A DNA stretch of 64,000 nucleotides from Mucilaginibacter sp. MD40 (GTDB lineage: Bacteria > Bacteroidota > Bacteroidia > Sphingobacteriales > Sphingobacteriaceae): positions 1,955,671-2,019,670 of the forward strand of contig NZ_NRSW01000001.1 of the NCBI RefSeq assembly GCF_002288635.1, in the 5' to 3' direction. A model generated the notes under the pieces. The model saw only the letters and a list, made by a program, of their open reading frames with translations. It was not told the origin of the DNA and did not search any database. The position numbers were made by a program, and so were the translations under genes. Below, piece after piece: positions 7,999 through 16,260 of the stretch (its first letter is position 1; each line of letters begins with the position of its first letter).

Positions 7999-9915
7999 TT
8001 AACCTTCCAGTTCCATTATCTGTTCGGCGAGGGCTTCCCAGCGGGCCTGCTGCTCACGCATTTCCAGCTTTTTAAGCTGGTAAGTATCGGTAAGTTTCTG
8101 GAGCTTATCTGCCTGGTTGTAAAGGCTGGTATCAGCCAGCTGGGCTTCCAGGTTTTTTACCTCTTTTTCCAATGAACCTACCAACTCTTCTAATTTAGTA
8201 AGGTCCTGGTTCATCTTTTTTAATTGTTGGGCTTTGTTATCAGCGGGTTGTTTAACCGGATCGGGCTTTTTCTCTTCCTTTTTAGGCTGAGGTGCAGGCG
8301 CGGCTTTTGGTTCCAGCTTACGTTTGGCATACCATTCATCATACTCCTGGTAAGTGCCGGGGTATTGTTTGATCTTTTGGTCTTCAATAAACCAAATTTT
8401 GTTGGCCACATTATCCAGGAAGTACCTGTCGTGCGATACTACTATCACCGTACCCTCGTATTGCTGTAATGCCTGTATCAGTATGTTCACAGAAGCCATA
8501 TCCAGGTGGTTGGTAGGCTCATCCAGTACCAGGAAGTTGGCATCGGCGGTAAGCGCTTTAGCTAATGCCACACGCGATTTTTCACCACCCGATAGTACCT
8601 TTATCTTTTTAAACACATCATCGCCGGTAAACAGGAAAGAGCCTAATATCGAGCGCAGCTCCGTATCGGTATGTTTTGGCGCGAAAGATTGCAATTCCTG
8701 TAAGATCTGGTTTTCCAGGTGCAGGCTTTCCAGTTGGTGCTGTGCAAAAAAGGTTTGTGTAACATTGTGGCCGGTTTGCGCGGTGCCTTCAAAGTCTTTA
8801 TCGGCCCCTGCAACAATGCGTAACAGGGTTGATTTACCTTTACCGTTGGCACCTATCAGCGCTATCTTATCTCCTTTCTCTATTACCGCTTCGGCATCTT
8901 CCAAAATATCAATGCCCGGATATTTTTTGGTAATATGTTCTAAAGTTACCACATGCCTGCCGGATTGCTTGCTGAATTTGAAGCTGAAGTTCACCTCAGG
9001 GTTATCATCATCCACATCTTCAACACGCTCCATTTTATCCAGCATTTTGATACGCGATTGCGCCATTTTCGCTTTAGAGGCCTTAGCGCGGAAACGTTCT
9101 ATCAGGCGCTCTTCCTGGCGTATTTTAGCCTGCTGATTTTTAAACTCACCACGTTGTATCTCTGAGCGAAGCTCTTTTTCTTCGAGGTAAAAGCTGTAGT
9201 TACCTGCGTAAACGGTAAGCTTACCCTTGCGCGACTCCACCGTGCGGTTGATCACTTTATCCAGGAACCACCTATCGTGCGATACAATGATGATAGCGCC
9301 TTCAAAAGATTTTAAATAGTCTTCCAGCCATTGAATAGAGGGTAAGTCCAAGTGGTTGGTGGGCTCATCTAGTAACAAAATATCCGGTGCCTGTAAAAGT
9401 ATCTTAGCCAGCATTACCCTCATGCGCCAACCACCCGAGAACGTGCTTAGTTTGCGCTGGCAATCGGCCTCGCTAAAACCTAAACCGGCTAATATCTCGT
9501 GGGCTTTATATTCAATGTTATAACCATCAAGCAGTTCAAACTCGTGCTGTTTGTCGCTTAGTTTGTTTAATAGGTCTTCGCTGTAATCGGTTTCCAGCTT
9601 TTTCAGCAGGTTTTCTATCTCGTCATGCAGTTGGTTCTGGCGCTCAAAGGCTTCCATTGCCACATGCACAATGTTTTTATCAGACGAGTAGGATAGCAGG
9701 TCCTGGTTAAGATAGCCCATGGTAAGGTCCTTAGCCATTGATATCGTGCCCGATGTTGGCTTATAATCACCAACTATTAGCTTTAGTAATGTGGTTTTAC
9801 CGGTACCGTTAGCGCCGATAAGGCCGATTTTTTCACCGGGTTTTATATGCCAGTTAGCTTCATCATACAGCGCGCGCGCACCAATCTCAAACGTAAGGTT
9901 ATTTATAGCTATCAT
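7999..9915 (-). CDS. ABC-F family ATPase (Uup/YheS-like)
   Basis: A soluble 638-residue protein with two ABC ATPase cassettes and no membrane segment, the mark of ABC-F proteins, which act on the ribosome. Cassette 1 has Walker A GANGTGKTT at residues 34-42, signature FSGGWRMRVMLAK and Walker B LLLDEPTNHLD. Cassette 2 has GANGKGKST, LSGGEKSRVALAKAL and LVLDEPTNHLD. Between them is the linker rich in Arg/Lys (RQEERLIERFRAKASKAKMAQ) expected to reach the peptidyl-transferase region. The last 90 residues are a proline-lysine stretch then a coiled coil (LTKLEELVGSLEKEVKNLEAQL), as in Uup. Its specific role, resistance or translation rescue, is not determinable. Confidence 0.94.
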   Translation of the reverse strand: MIAINNLTFEIGARALYDEANWHIKPGEKIGLIGANGTGKTTLLKLIVGDYKPTSGTISMAKDLTMGYLNQDLLSYSSDKNIVHVAMEAFERQNQLHDEIENLLKKLETDYSEDLLNKLSDKQHEFELLDGYNIEYKAHEILAGLGFSEADCQRKLSTFSGGWRMRVMLAKILLQAPDILLLDEPTNHLDLPSIQWLEDYLKSFEGAIIIVSHDRWFLDKVINRTVESRKGKLTVYAGNYSFYLEEKELRSEIQRGEFKNQQAKIRQEERLIERFRAKASKAKMAQSRIKMLDKMERVEDVDDDNPEVNFSFKFSKQSGRHVVTLEHITKKYPGIDILEDAEAVIEKGDKIALIGANGKGKSTLLRIVAGADKDFEGTAQTGHNVTQTFFAQHQLESLHLENQILQELQSFAPKHTDTELRSILGSFLFTGDDVFKKIKVLSGGEKSRVALAKALTADANFLVLDEPTNHLDMASVNILIQALQQYEGTVIVVSHDRYFLDNVANKIWFIEDQKIKQYPGTYQEYDEWYAKRKLEPKAAPAPQPKKEEKKPDPVKQPADNKAQQLKKMNQDLTKLEELVGSLEKEVKNLEAQLADTSLYNQADKLQKLTDTYQLKKLEMREQQARWEALAEQIMELEG

Positions 9916-9923
9916 TTCGGGCG

Positions 9924-9931
9924 CAAAGATA
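9924..9931 (-). promoter_or_regulatory. -7 box of the ABC-F gene
   Basis: Minus-strand TATCTTTG (TAnnTTTG) ends 8 nt before the ATG at 9915. A transcript starting about 5 nt downstream of the box would have almost no leader. No clear -33 TTG is visible in the 9948-10066 AT-rich inverted repeat upstream. Confidence 0.6.
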
Positions 9932-10076
9932 CGGTTTTGGGGTAAGAGCTGAAAGGATAAGTAGTTAATAACGAATTACGAACCCCGAATAATGAATCAT
10001 GAAATATCAGGCACATACTTCATCATTCGACGTTGGAAATTTCGTGTTCGCTATTCAAATTAATTAACTTCGCGGC

Positions 10077-11117
10077 ATGTATCAACTCATCAAGCCGCTA
10101 CTATTCAAGTTCGATCCTGAAAAAGTGCATTATTTTGTTACCCGAAATTTAAAGCGGTTTAACCGGTTTCCAGGTGGCGCGGCATTAAGCCGATGGGTAT
10201 GGGGAATAGATAATAAGCGGCTTGAGCGCGAGGTTTTTGGCTTGAGGTTTAAAAACCCGGTAGGCTTAGCGGCAGGTTTTGATAAAAATGCCGAGATGAT
10301 AGCCGAAATGGGTAACCTCGGGTTTGGTTTTGTAGAAGTGGGCACCGTTACGCCTTTGCCGCAGCCCGGTAATCCTAAGCCACGTATGTTTCGCCTGCCG
10401 GCAGATAGCGCGCTCATAAACCGTATGGGTTTTAATAACCTGGGCGTTGATGTTGCCGCTGAACGTATAGCCGCTTACCGGCGTTCGGTAAAGCCTGGTC
10501 AGCAAGCGCTGATTATTGGCGGAAACATTGGCAAAAATAAGGTAACCCCTAACGAGGATGCCGTAAGCGATTACATTAAATGTTTCGACAGGTTGTTTGA
10601 TGTGGTTGACTACTTTGTGGTAAATGTAAGTTCGCCCAATACACCCGGCCTGCGCGAGTTGCAGGAGAAAGGACCCCTGATGCATATCCTGAACACCCTG
10701 CAGCAGTGCAATAGTAAAAATGGTATCAGTCGCCCTATACTGCTTAAGATCGCGCCTGACCTAACCCATTCGCAGCTGGATGATATAGCCGATATCGTTA
10801 AACAAACCGGTATCGCGGGTATTATTGCTACCAATACTACCGTTGACAGGGAAGGCTTAACCTCTCCGCACAAAAATGAAATGGGTGGGCTAAGCGGCAA
10901 ACCGGTGGCTAAAAAATCTACCGAAGTGATACGTTATTTGTATGAGGTATCTAAAGGTGCGTTTCCGATAATTGGTGTGGGCGGTATTCATTCTGCTGAA
11001 GATGCCATAGAGAAGTTAAACGCCGGAGCATCGTTGGTGCAGCTTTACACAGGCTTTATTTATGAAGGGCCCGGGTTGATAGGAAGGATTAATAAGGAAA
11101 TATTGAAAAGGAAATAA
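10077..11117 (+). CDS. pyrD: Dihydroorotate dehydrogenase (quinone), class 2
   Basis: 346 residues, the size of class 2 DHODH, which oxidises dihydroorotate to orotate with FMN and passes electrons to the quinone pool. The class 2 N-terminal helical extension that binds the membrane is present ([20 protein letters not shown], then LKRFNRFPG). FMN/substrate motifs: [26 protein letters not shown], and [13 protein letters not shown], where the active-site base is serine as in class 2 (cysteine in class 1). [11 protein letters not shown] near the C-terminus binds FMN phosphate. Its TAA overlaps the next ATG by 1 bp, so the two genes are translationally coupled. A TAACTTCG box ends 4 nt before the ATG. 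Confidence 0.96.
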   Translation: MYQLIKPLLFKFDPEKVHYFVTRNLKRFNRFPGGAALSRWVWGIDNKRLEREVFGLRFKNPVGLAAGFDKNAEMIAEMGNLGFGFVEVGTVTPLPQPGNPKPRMFRLPADSALINRMGFNNLGVDVAAERIAAYRRSVKPGQQALIIGGNIGKNKVTPNEDAVSDYIKCFDRLFDVVDYFVVNVSSPNTPGLRELQEKGPLMHILNTLQQCNSKNGISRPILLKIAPDLTHSQLDDIADIVKQTGIAGIIATNTTVDREGLTSPHKNEMGGLSGKPVAKKSTEVIRYLYEVSKGAFPIIGVGGIHSAEDAIEKLNAGASLVQLYTGFIYEGPGLIGRINKEILKRK

Positions 11118-11467
11118 TGAGTGTAGAAGAATCGTTAAAAAAAGTTTGTAAGGCTTTAAAGATAGAGTTTGACCCAGGCGATACGCAAGACTGGGGGATT
11201 GTAAATTCTGACCCAACCAGGGTAGCCGAATTTATTAACTATTATAAAAGCGCCGATTTAGATGATGACGCCAGGTTTCATGTATTTGAACTGGTGGTTG
11301 CGTCATACAACGACGCTATTTTAGGCAGGCTTAACAAAGGCCAGGTAAGAACTGATTTCGCAGAACTGGTAAAGGAATCGTACAACGTGCCAAATCTTAA
11401 GGCTGTGCGCGATTACTGGAAAGAGATATACAATAAAGAGAATTTCCCAGTAGGGCGGTTGTTGTAA
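11117..11467 (+). CDS. Conserved hypothetical protein coupled to pyrD
   Basis: A 116-residue soluble, mildly acidic, mostly helical protein ([20 protein letters not shown]). I see no membrane segment, cysteine pair or nucleotide motif. The ATG overlaps the pyrD stop by one base (TAATG) and a perfect hairpin terminator follows it, so the two genes form a compact operon. The coupling hints at a role tied to pyrD expression, but I have no functional evidence. Confidence 0.7.
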   Translation: MSVEESLKKVCKALKIEFDPGDTQDWGIVNSDPTRVAEFINYYKSADLDDDARFHVFELVVASYNDAILGRLNKGQVRTDFAELVKESYNVPNLKAVRDYWKEIYNKENFPVGRLL

Positions 11468-11481
11468 AAATATTGCAAATA

Positions 11482-11514
11482 CAAAAAGGCGTATCGGTTA
11501 ACGATACGCCTTTT
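11482..11514 (+). terminator. Terminator after the pyrD operon
   Basis: A perfect 14-bp stem (AAAAAGGCGTATCG and its complement) with loop GTTAA, followed on the plus strand by a T tract. Its A/T ends mean it can also terminate the converging 58-residue ORF (minus strand). Confidence 0.9.
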
Positions 11515-11533
11515 TAATTTCCTTCAAAAAAGA

Positions 11534-11710
11534 TTAGTTGTTAGCAGCAGCTTTAGCTAAAACCTCGTTGTTTTTTTCAATCTGGTTGCCTTTTTTCTGC
11601 GCAGAACGGCTGCCTAATTCAATGTTGGTAGCCAGTTTTAAAAACTGAACTTCTAAACGAGAAGTGGTTTTATTTCTTCTATCTTTTCTTTTTAAACGAG
11701 TAACACCCAT
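11534..11710 (-). CDS. Small basic conserved protein (58 aa), unknown function
   Basis: A 58-residue ORF on the minus strand starts MGVTRLKRKDRRNKT, which is very basic (eight Lys/Arg in the first 15 residues). The rest alternates helix-prone and basic stretches and ends AKAAANN. It lies 30 nt downstream of tRNA-Cys on the same strand, so both probably share one transcript from the promoter at 11825-11854. Similar tiny basic proteins starting MGVTRLKRK are known to me across Bacteroidota without a known function. RNA or ribosome binding would be a guess. Confidence 0.8.
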   Translation of the reverse strand: MGVTRLKRKDRRNKTTSRLEVQFLKLATNIELGSRSAQKKGNQIEKNNEVLAKAAANN

Positions 11711-11739
11711 GACTTTAGTTTTTAATATTTTAATACCTG

Positions 11740-11810
11740 AGGTCGGAAGCGGATTCGAACCGCTGTAGGAGGTTTTGCAGACCTCTGCCTAGCCACTCGG
11801 CCATCCGACC
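11740..11810 (-). tRNA. tRNA-Cys (GCA anticodon)
   Basis: Read on the minus strand, GGTCGGA at 11810-11804 pairs with TCCGACC at 11747-11741 as the 7-bp acceptor stem. The anticodon arm is GAGGT-CTGCAAA-ACCTC, with anticodon GCA for cysteine, and the T arm contains GGTTCGAATCC. The discriminator at 11740 is U, as expected for tRNA-Cys. No CCA is encoded. Length is 71 nt. Confidence 0.96.
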
Positions 11811-11824
11811 ATTTTTAAGGACTG

Positions 11825-11854
11825 CAAAAATAGTAATTATTTATTGTTAATCAA
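11825..11854 (-). promoter_or_regulatory. Promoter of tRNA-Cys
   Basis: On the minus strand TTG (11854-11852), a 19-nt spacer and TATTTTTG (11832-11825) match the Bacteroidota consensus TTTG-N17..20-TAnnTTTG. A start about 5 nt downstream puts the 5' end near 11818, just before the tRNA. Confidence 0.85.
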
Positions 11855-11856
11855 TT

Positions 11857-12606
11857 TTATTTGTAGGTTTTTGCAACAAGTTGTGAACAGCATACCGCCG
11901 CAGCTACTGCCACGTTTAATGATTCGGCCTTGCCAACGCGTGGTATGGTTACCGCTTTGGTAATTAATGCCTGTATATCAGGGCGTATACCATTGCCCTC
12001 GTTCCCTAAAACTAATAATCCCTCGTGGCCCAATTGGGTGGTATAAATATTTTCTCCGTTAAGCAGGGTACCTAACACAGGTATTTTAAGTGCTTTAATA
12101 AATTCTATCAGGTTAGCATAGCGTACGTTTACCCGTGCTAATGAGCCCATGGTAGCTTGCACCACCTTGGGGTTGTAAACGTCAACCGTATCTTCCGAAC
12201 AAATAATATCTGTAAAGCCAAACCAGTCGGCCGTGCGGATAATGGTGCCCATGTTACCCGGGTCCTGTACACCATCAAGCACCAGGCTAAATTTGTTTTT
12301 TAAACGCTGGTGGTCAACATCGGTTTGTTGTGGTATATTTATAGTGGCAAGCGCATCAGCAGGGGTCTTTAACGCACTTATTTTTTGTAGTTCGGTTAAA
12401 GTTATGTCCTGATAGTTTATTTTTTGCGATAAATTAAGCAATTTTGGGGTTGCGTCAGGCGTATGGTATATGGTGTTAACGTGGTATCCGGAATCTGCAA
12501 ATTCAATTATTGACTTATATCCCTCCACTATAAATAAACCATGTTCTCTGCGAAACTTTTTATGTTGTAACGAGTTAAGTAAACTGATTTGAGATTTTGA
12601 AAGCAT
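11857..12606 (-). CDS. TrmH/SpoU-family RNA 2'-O-methyltransferase
   Basis: A 249-residue SPOUT methyltransferase. The N-terminal 95 residues form the RNA-binding L30e-like domain (MLSKSQISLLNSLQHKKFRREHGLFIVEG). The SpoU knot domain follows with three motifs: LVLDGVQDPGNMGTIIRT (motif 1), LLVLGNEGNGI (motif 2) and VTIPRVGKAESLNVAVAAAV (motif 3). It uses SAM to methylate ribose in tRNA or 23S rRNA; the target cannot be told from sequence. The ATG at 12606 is chosen because the MLSKSQI start is typical. Its 5' end overlaps the 5' end of the divergent gene by 10 bp. The stop lies next to the tRNA-Cys promoter. Confidence 0.92.
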   Translation of the reverse strand: MLSKSQISLLNSLQHKKFRREHGLFIVEGYKSIIEFADSGYHVNTIYHTPDATPKLLNLSQKINYQDITLTELQKISALKTPADALATINIPQQTDVDHQRLKNKFSLVLDGVQDPGNMGTIIRTADWFGFTDIICSEDTVDVYNPKVVQATMGSLARVNVRYANLIEFIKALKIPVLGTLLNGENIYTTQLGHEGLLVLGNEGNGIRPDIQALITKAVTIPRVGKAESLNVAVAAAVCCSQLVAKTYK

Positions 12607-14951
12607 ATACCCCTTTAACTTTACGTACTGCAATATTAAGTATTTTGGCCCTGATAATTGCTTCGGGTTGCAGCGTTACGCGCGGTATCCGTAAAGACCA
12701 GGCCATAGTTCGTAAGGTGGTAATAAAAGGGGTTGACAAAGAATTCTCCGAAATGGCCCTTAATTATGTAGATAAAGAGGTTCAGCCCAACAACTGGCTT
12801 AACCTGCAAATCTACTATACCTTTAGTAAAAAAGGAAAGCGCAGTATTGGGGAGGCACCGGCCATACTGGATAGCAACCTGGTTGACTTTTCTCGCGACC
12901 AGATACAAAAATTTCTTGTTAATAAGGGTTACCTTAAAGCTAAGGTGACCGATTCCATCGGTATAAAAAACCGTAAGGCTACCCTGTATTTTACTGCCCA
13001 GCAAGGTCCTCTATTCCACATCCGGAATTTTAGGGATAGCATTTACGACCCCAAAGTACGCCAGATATACCGCAAGACCCGCGACCTGTACACACACGTA
13101 AAGCCAGGCAGCCGCTTTGATACCGATAGCCTGGCTTATGACCGCGACCAGTTTTACCAGGAGATGAAACGGAACGGTTATTTTGATTTTTACCGCCAGT
13201 ACATTACCTATACCCCCGATTCTAACTGGAACAAAAGTGTGGTTGACCTGGTGATGATTATCGATAACCCACCCGGTAAATCGGCCCACCCGGTATATAC
13301 CATCAATAATACGCTTATTACCATTGCCCGCAGCAACGGACGTACCCCCGGAAAGGCTGATACCTTACAGGTTGATTCGCAATTCAGGTTTGTTGATTTT
13401 TCGGGACGCTTTAAACCGCGCACGGTAACAGATTATATTTTCCAGAAAAAGGGGGAGATATATGACATTGACAAGCAGACGATGACCACCTCACGCCTGT
13501 CGGAACTGAATGTTTTCAGGAACGTGCCTAACCCCACTTACGAAAAGCTGGCCGACAGTACTAACCGCCTTAACAGTAAAATTGATATAGTACCGCTTAA
13601 GCGTATGAGCGACCGCGTGGAGGCTGAGTTTTTGTTTAACGGAGGCCGCTACGGTTATAACCTCGGCAATACCTTTACTAACCGCAACATGTTTAAACAA
13701 GCCGCGGCATTGCAGCTAAAGCTTAACTGGAGTATATTGTTTGATAACGGCTTTGCAGGTACCAAAGGCATACAAAACCAGGACTTCCGTGTAGGTGCGA
13801 GCCTGATATATCCACGTATCATATTGCCTTTCGACTTTCCTAACCTGGCTAAGTTTGGGGTGCCGCATACCACTTTCGCGTCTAACTTTCAGTTGTTTTA
13901 TCAGAAAGGGCTGGTGGAGCGGCGCAGTTTCATCAATTCGGTTACATATGATTTTTTTGAAACTTTCAGGAAACAGCACTCCATTACACCTATCAGTATA
14001 GAGTTCTCTAACGGCACCATTGATCCTATTGCAAAGAACGAATTGCTTAGCCAGAACCGTTATTCGTACGTATACCTTATCGGGCGCACCACTTTTACAT
14101 CCGGAAGCCAGTATACCTTTCAGTACAATGCCAACGAGTTAAATTCTTATAAGAACTTTATATATTTCAGGGGTAACCTGGATGTAGGCGGCAATTTTCT
14201 GGCCCTTGTAAGTAAGCTTACCAACTCTCCTAAAGATACACTCGGTCACCGTACACTTTTTGGATATACGTTTGCCCAGTACGTTAAAACCGAATTTGAT
14301 TACCGCTGGTACCGTAGCCTGGGTGGCGAAAGGCAGTTTATCTTTCGTATCAATCCGGGTATTGGTATACCCTACGGCAATAGCGACCAACTGATATTTG
14401 AAAAGAATTTTTACGCGGGTGGCGCCAATGATATGCGTGCATGGTTACCACGTACATTGGGCCCCGGTAATTTTAACCGTGCTAGTTATGGGGTAGGCGG
14501 CGCGGCCGATACCACCCGTGCAAGGTTAAAATATCTGGACCAGTTTGGCGAAGTTAAAATTGTGGCCAATGCCGAGTACCGCTATAAAATAGCCGATAAC
14601 TTTTTTGGTTCTAAGCTAAAGGGGGCGTTTTTTGTTGACGCGGGTAACGTTTGGCGCTTACATAAGCAGGCTGATAACCCTAACGGCGAGTTTAGTTTTG
14701 GTAACCTATGGCAGTCCACCGCAATTGGCATCGGTACAGGTTTACGGTTCGACCTTAGCTTTTTTATTTTCAGGCTTGATGCAGCGTTCAAGTTTAAAGA
14801 TCCGCAGTTCACAGGATCTGATCAATGGGTATTCTTAAAGCACATGAATGAACTTTTTGGAGGAGGTCCTTTCAAAACCAAATACCAGCAAACCAACGGC
14901 GATAATTACGGCTTTATGCAGCTTAACTTTGGTATAGGCCTTCCGTTCTAA
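12597..14951 (+). CDS. Omp85-family outer-membrane protein (BamA/TamA-like), predicted lipoprotein
   Basis: 784 residues. The N-terminus carries a signal sequence ending in a lipobox-like IIASGC, and the next residues are SVTRGIRK. POTRA-like beta-alpha repeats occupy roughly residues 30-370 (for example QPNNWLNLQIYYTFSKKGKRS, then FLVNKGYLKAKVTDS). The C-terminal half is a 16-strand-type surface-antigen barrel: GGERQFIFRINPGIGIPYG, NFYAGGANDMRAWLPRTLGPG and closing GFMQLNFGIGLPF. These proteins insert or move others through the outer membrane. The only usable start codon is TTG at 12597; its upstream region is inside the divergent methyltransferase gene, so the promoter must be embedded there. 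Specific partner unknown. Confidence 0.88.
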   Translation: MKAYTPLTLRTAILSILALIIASGCSVTRGIRKDQAIVRKVVIKGVDKEFSEMALNYVDKEVQPNNWLNLQIYYTFSKKGKRSIGEAPAILDSNLVDFSRDQIQKFLVNKGYLKAKVTDSIGIKNRKATLYFTAQQGPLFHIRNFRDSIYDPKVRQIYRKTRDLYTHVKPGSRFDTDSLAYDRDQFYQEMKRNGYFDFYRQYITYTPDSNWNKSVVDLVMIIDNPPGKSAHPVYTINNTLITIARSNGRTPGKADTLQVDSQFRFVDFSGRFKPRTVTDYIFQKKGEIYDIDKQTMTTSRLSELNVFRNVPNPTYEKLADSTNRLNSKIDIVPLKRMSDRVEAEFLFNGGRYGYNLGNTFTNRNMFKQAAALQLKLNWSILFDNGFAGTKGIQNQDFRVGASLIYPRIILPFDFPNLAKFGVPHTTFASNFQLFYQKGLVERRSFINSVTYDFFETFRKQHSITPISIEFSNGTIDPIAKNELLSQNRYSYVYLIGRTTFTSGSQYTFQYNANELNSYKNFIYFRGNLDVGGNFLALVSKLTNSPKDTLGHRTLFGYTFAQYVKTEFDYRWYRSLGGERQFIFRINPGIGIPYGNSDQLIFEKNFYAGGANDMRAWLPRTLGPGNFNRASYGVGGAADTTRARLKYLDQFGEVKIVANAEYRYKIADNFFGSKLKGAFFVDAGNVWRLHKQADNPNGEFSFGNLWQSTAIGIGTGLRFDLSFFIFRLDAAFKFKDPQFTGSDQWVFLKHMNELFGGGPFKTKYQQTNGDNYGFMQLNFGIGLPF

Positions 14952-15036
14952 TGTTTGGTTATTGGGGATTTGCGATCAAAGATTAGTAAAAAAGCAAACA
15001 ACATTCCCGCAGATTATTCCATCTAAAATCTAAAAT

Positions 15037-15570
15037 CTAAAACGCTCCTTTTAACCCGTCTATAATACTCTGAAAAAACGTAGGGATGCTTAGTCCATTA
15101 CTATGGTTAAAGTACAGGAAAATACAGAATGCGATTATGGCGATAATGATGAGCCTTTTAAATAAGTAGCCAATAAGGATAAGTACAATGGGGATAGCCA
15201 GCAGTAAGATCCAACTAATTTTTACAGGCGAGAGCTTGCTATCGTGCCGGTAAATATAATAGAGTACGGAGTGTGTCCCTTCGTCGTTCTGATGACGGGC
15301 GTAAACAAAGCTCGATTTTTCTATTTTATGCCTGTAAAAAGCTGTGCCTTTATCAAATGTTAAGGTTTCGGTGAACCCATTTATGGTAAATGAAAAAATG
15401 CCGTTAACTTTTTCCTGTATGGTGCCGGCCGTGTCAACCGCTACAAAGGCTATCTCGTCTGTAGCAAAAGGGTTTTCTTTAACCACGAAATGGTCAATAG
15501 CTACTTTATCCGCATAGCAGAAGCTGCTGGCTGAGATAATTAACAAACAGATCAATAACAGTTTTTTCAT
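15037..15570 (-). CDS. Hypothetical membrane protein with signal peptide
   Basis: 177 residues. A cleavable signal sequence (MKKLLLICLLIISASSFCYA) precedes about 95 periplasmic residues (DKVAIDHFVVKENPFATDEIAF onward), then two close hydrophobic segments (ISWILLLAIPIVLILIGYLF, then LIIIAIIAFCIFLYF) and a short soluble tail. The layout suggests a periplasmic domain anchored by a C-terminal hairpin. I do not recognise a family. It is 52 bp from TspO and reads in the same direction. Confidence 0.65.
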   Translation of the reverse strand: MKKLLLICLLIISASSFCYADKVAIDHFVVKENPFATDEIAFVAVDTAGTIQEKVNGIFSFTINGFTETLTFDKGTAFYRHKIEKSSFVYARHQNDEGTHSVLYYIYRHDSKLSPVKISWILLLAIPIVLILIGYLFKRLIIIAIIAFCIFLYFNHSNGLSIPTFFQSIIDGLKGAF

Positions 15571-15622
15571 ACTTGCGTTAACATGAATAGTGGCAGACTA
15601 ACGCAATAAAAATAAAGTTTTT

Positions 15623-16120
15623 CTATTTGTTAAATACAAAAATACTCAGGTTTAATAGCGTAGCGAATGATGCCCATAATAAATAGGGTACAAGTAAATA
15701 TGCCGCCGTTTTACTGTAGCGATGGAACCAGCTGATGTTGAATATAATAAGTACCAGCAGACCTATGATGATCAATAAAGCGCCAAATATCTGGTGCATG
15801 CCAAAAAAAACTATCGACCATGCAAAATTAAAAGCCAGTTGCAGGCAGTATATCACCACAGCGGTTTTATAAGCTTGGCTGTTATCGCGTTTTACCCAAA
15901 CCAGGTAGGCCGAAATGGCGATAAGAATATAGAGGATAGTCCACGCGACCGGGAAGGCCCAATTTGGTGGGACAAATATGGGTTTTTTTAAGGTTGCATA
16001 CCAGCCTTCAATTTCAGGCCGTGTAAACACAGATGCCACAAAACCTATCCCAAGGGTTATACCCAGGCTGATAATGAATGGGACAAGCTGAAATCTTTTT
16101 GCTGATGCTGCTGTACTCAT
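15623..16120 (-). CDS. tspO: TspO/MBR-family membrane protein
   Basis: A 165-residue integral membrane protein with five hydrophobic segments, the normal TspO layout. Typical residues are visible: LGITLGIGFVASVFTRPEIEGWYATLKKPIFVPPNWAFPVAWTILY, in which FTRPEI, W-Y and PPNW-FP-W-ILY are family signatures, then FAWSIVFFGMHQ and WASFATLLN. TspO proteins bind porphyrins, cholesterol-like ligands or tetrapyrroles and modulate stress responses. It is followed by the terminator that also ends the hpd-hmgA unit, so it is a separate transcript. Confidence 0.9.
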   Translation of the reverse strand: MSTAASAKRFQLVPFIISLGITLGIGFVASVFTRPEIEGWYATLKKPIFVPPNWAFPVAWTILYILIAISAYLVWVKRDNSQAYKTAVVIYCLQLAFNFAWSIVFFGMHQIFGALLIIIGLLVLIIFNISWFHRYSKTAAYLLVPYLLWASFATLLNLSIFVFNK

Positions 16121-16203
16121 TGCATTGATAACAATAGTGTTTATAATTAGTTACAGCTAAGTTAATAGATAAAGCTCTTTATTACAACTACAGCGATTAA
16201 GCA

Positions 16204-16240
16204 AAAACAAAGGCTGGTTTTTGTAACCAGCCTTTGTTTT
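16204..16240 (-). terminator. Terminator of the hpd-hmgA unit
   Basis: A perfect 16-bp stem (AAAACAAAGGCTGGTT with its complement) and a 5-nt loop directly after the hpd stop at 16261. On the minus strand it ends in TTTTTGC. Confidence 0.88.
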
Positions 16241-16260
16241 AATTTGCATATGATTTACTG

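Noticed and set aside
8354..9136. Long open frame (260 codons) on the plus strand inside the ABC-F gene
   Set aside because: It is antisense to a certain ABC-F gene; its translation has no recognisable domain and an unnatural Ser/Cys-rich composition.
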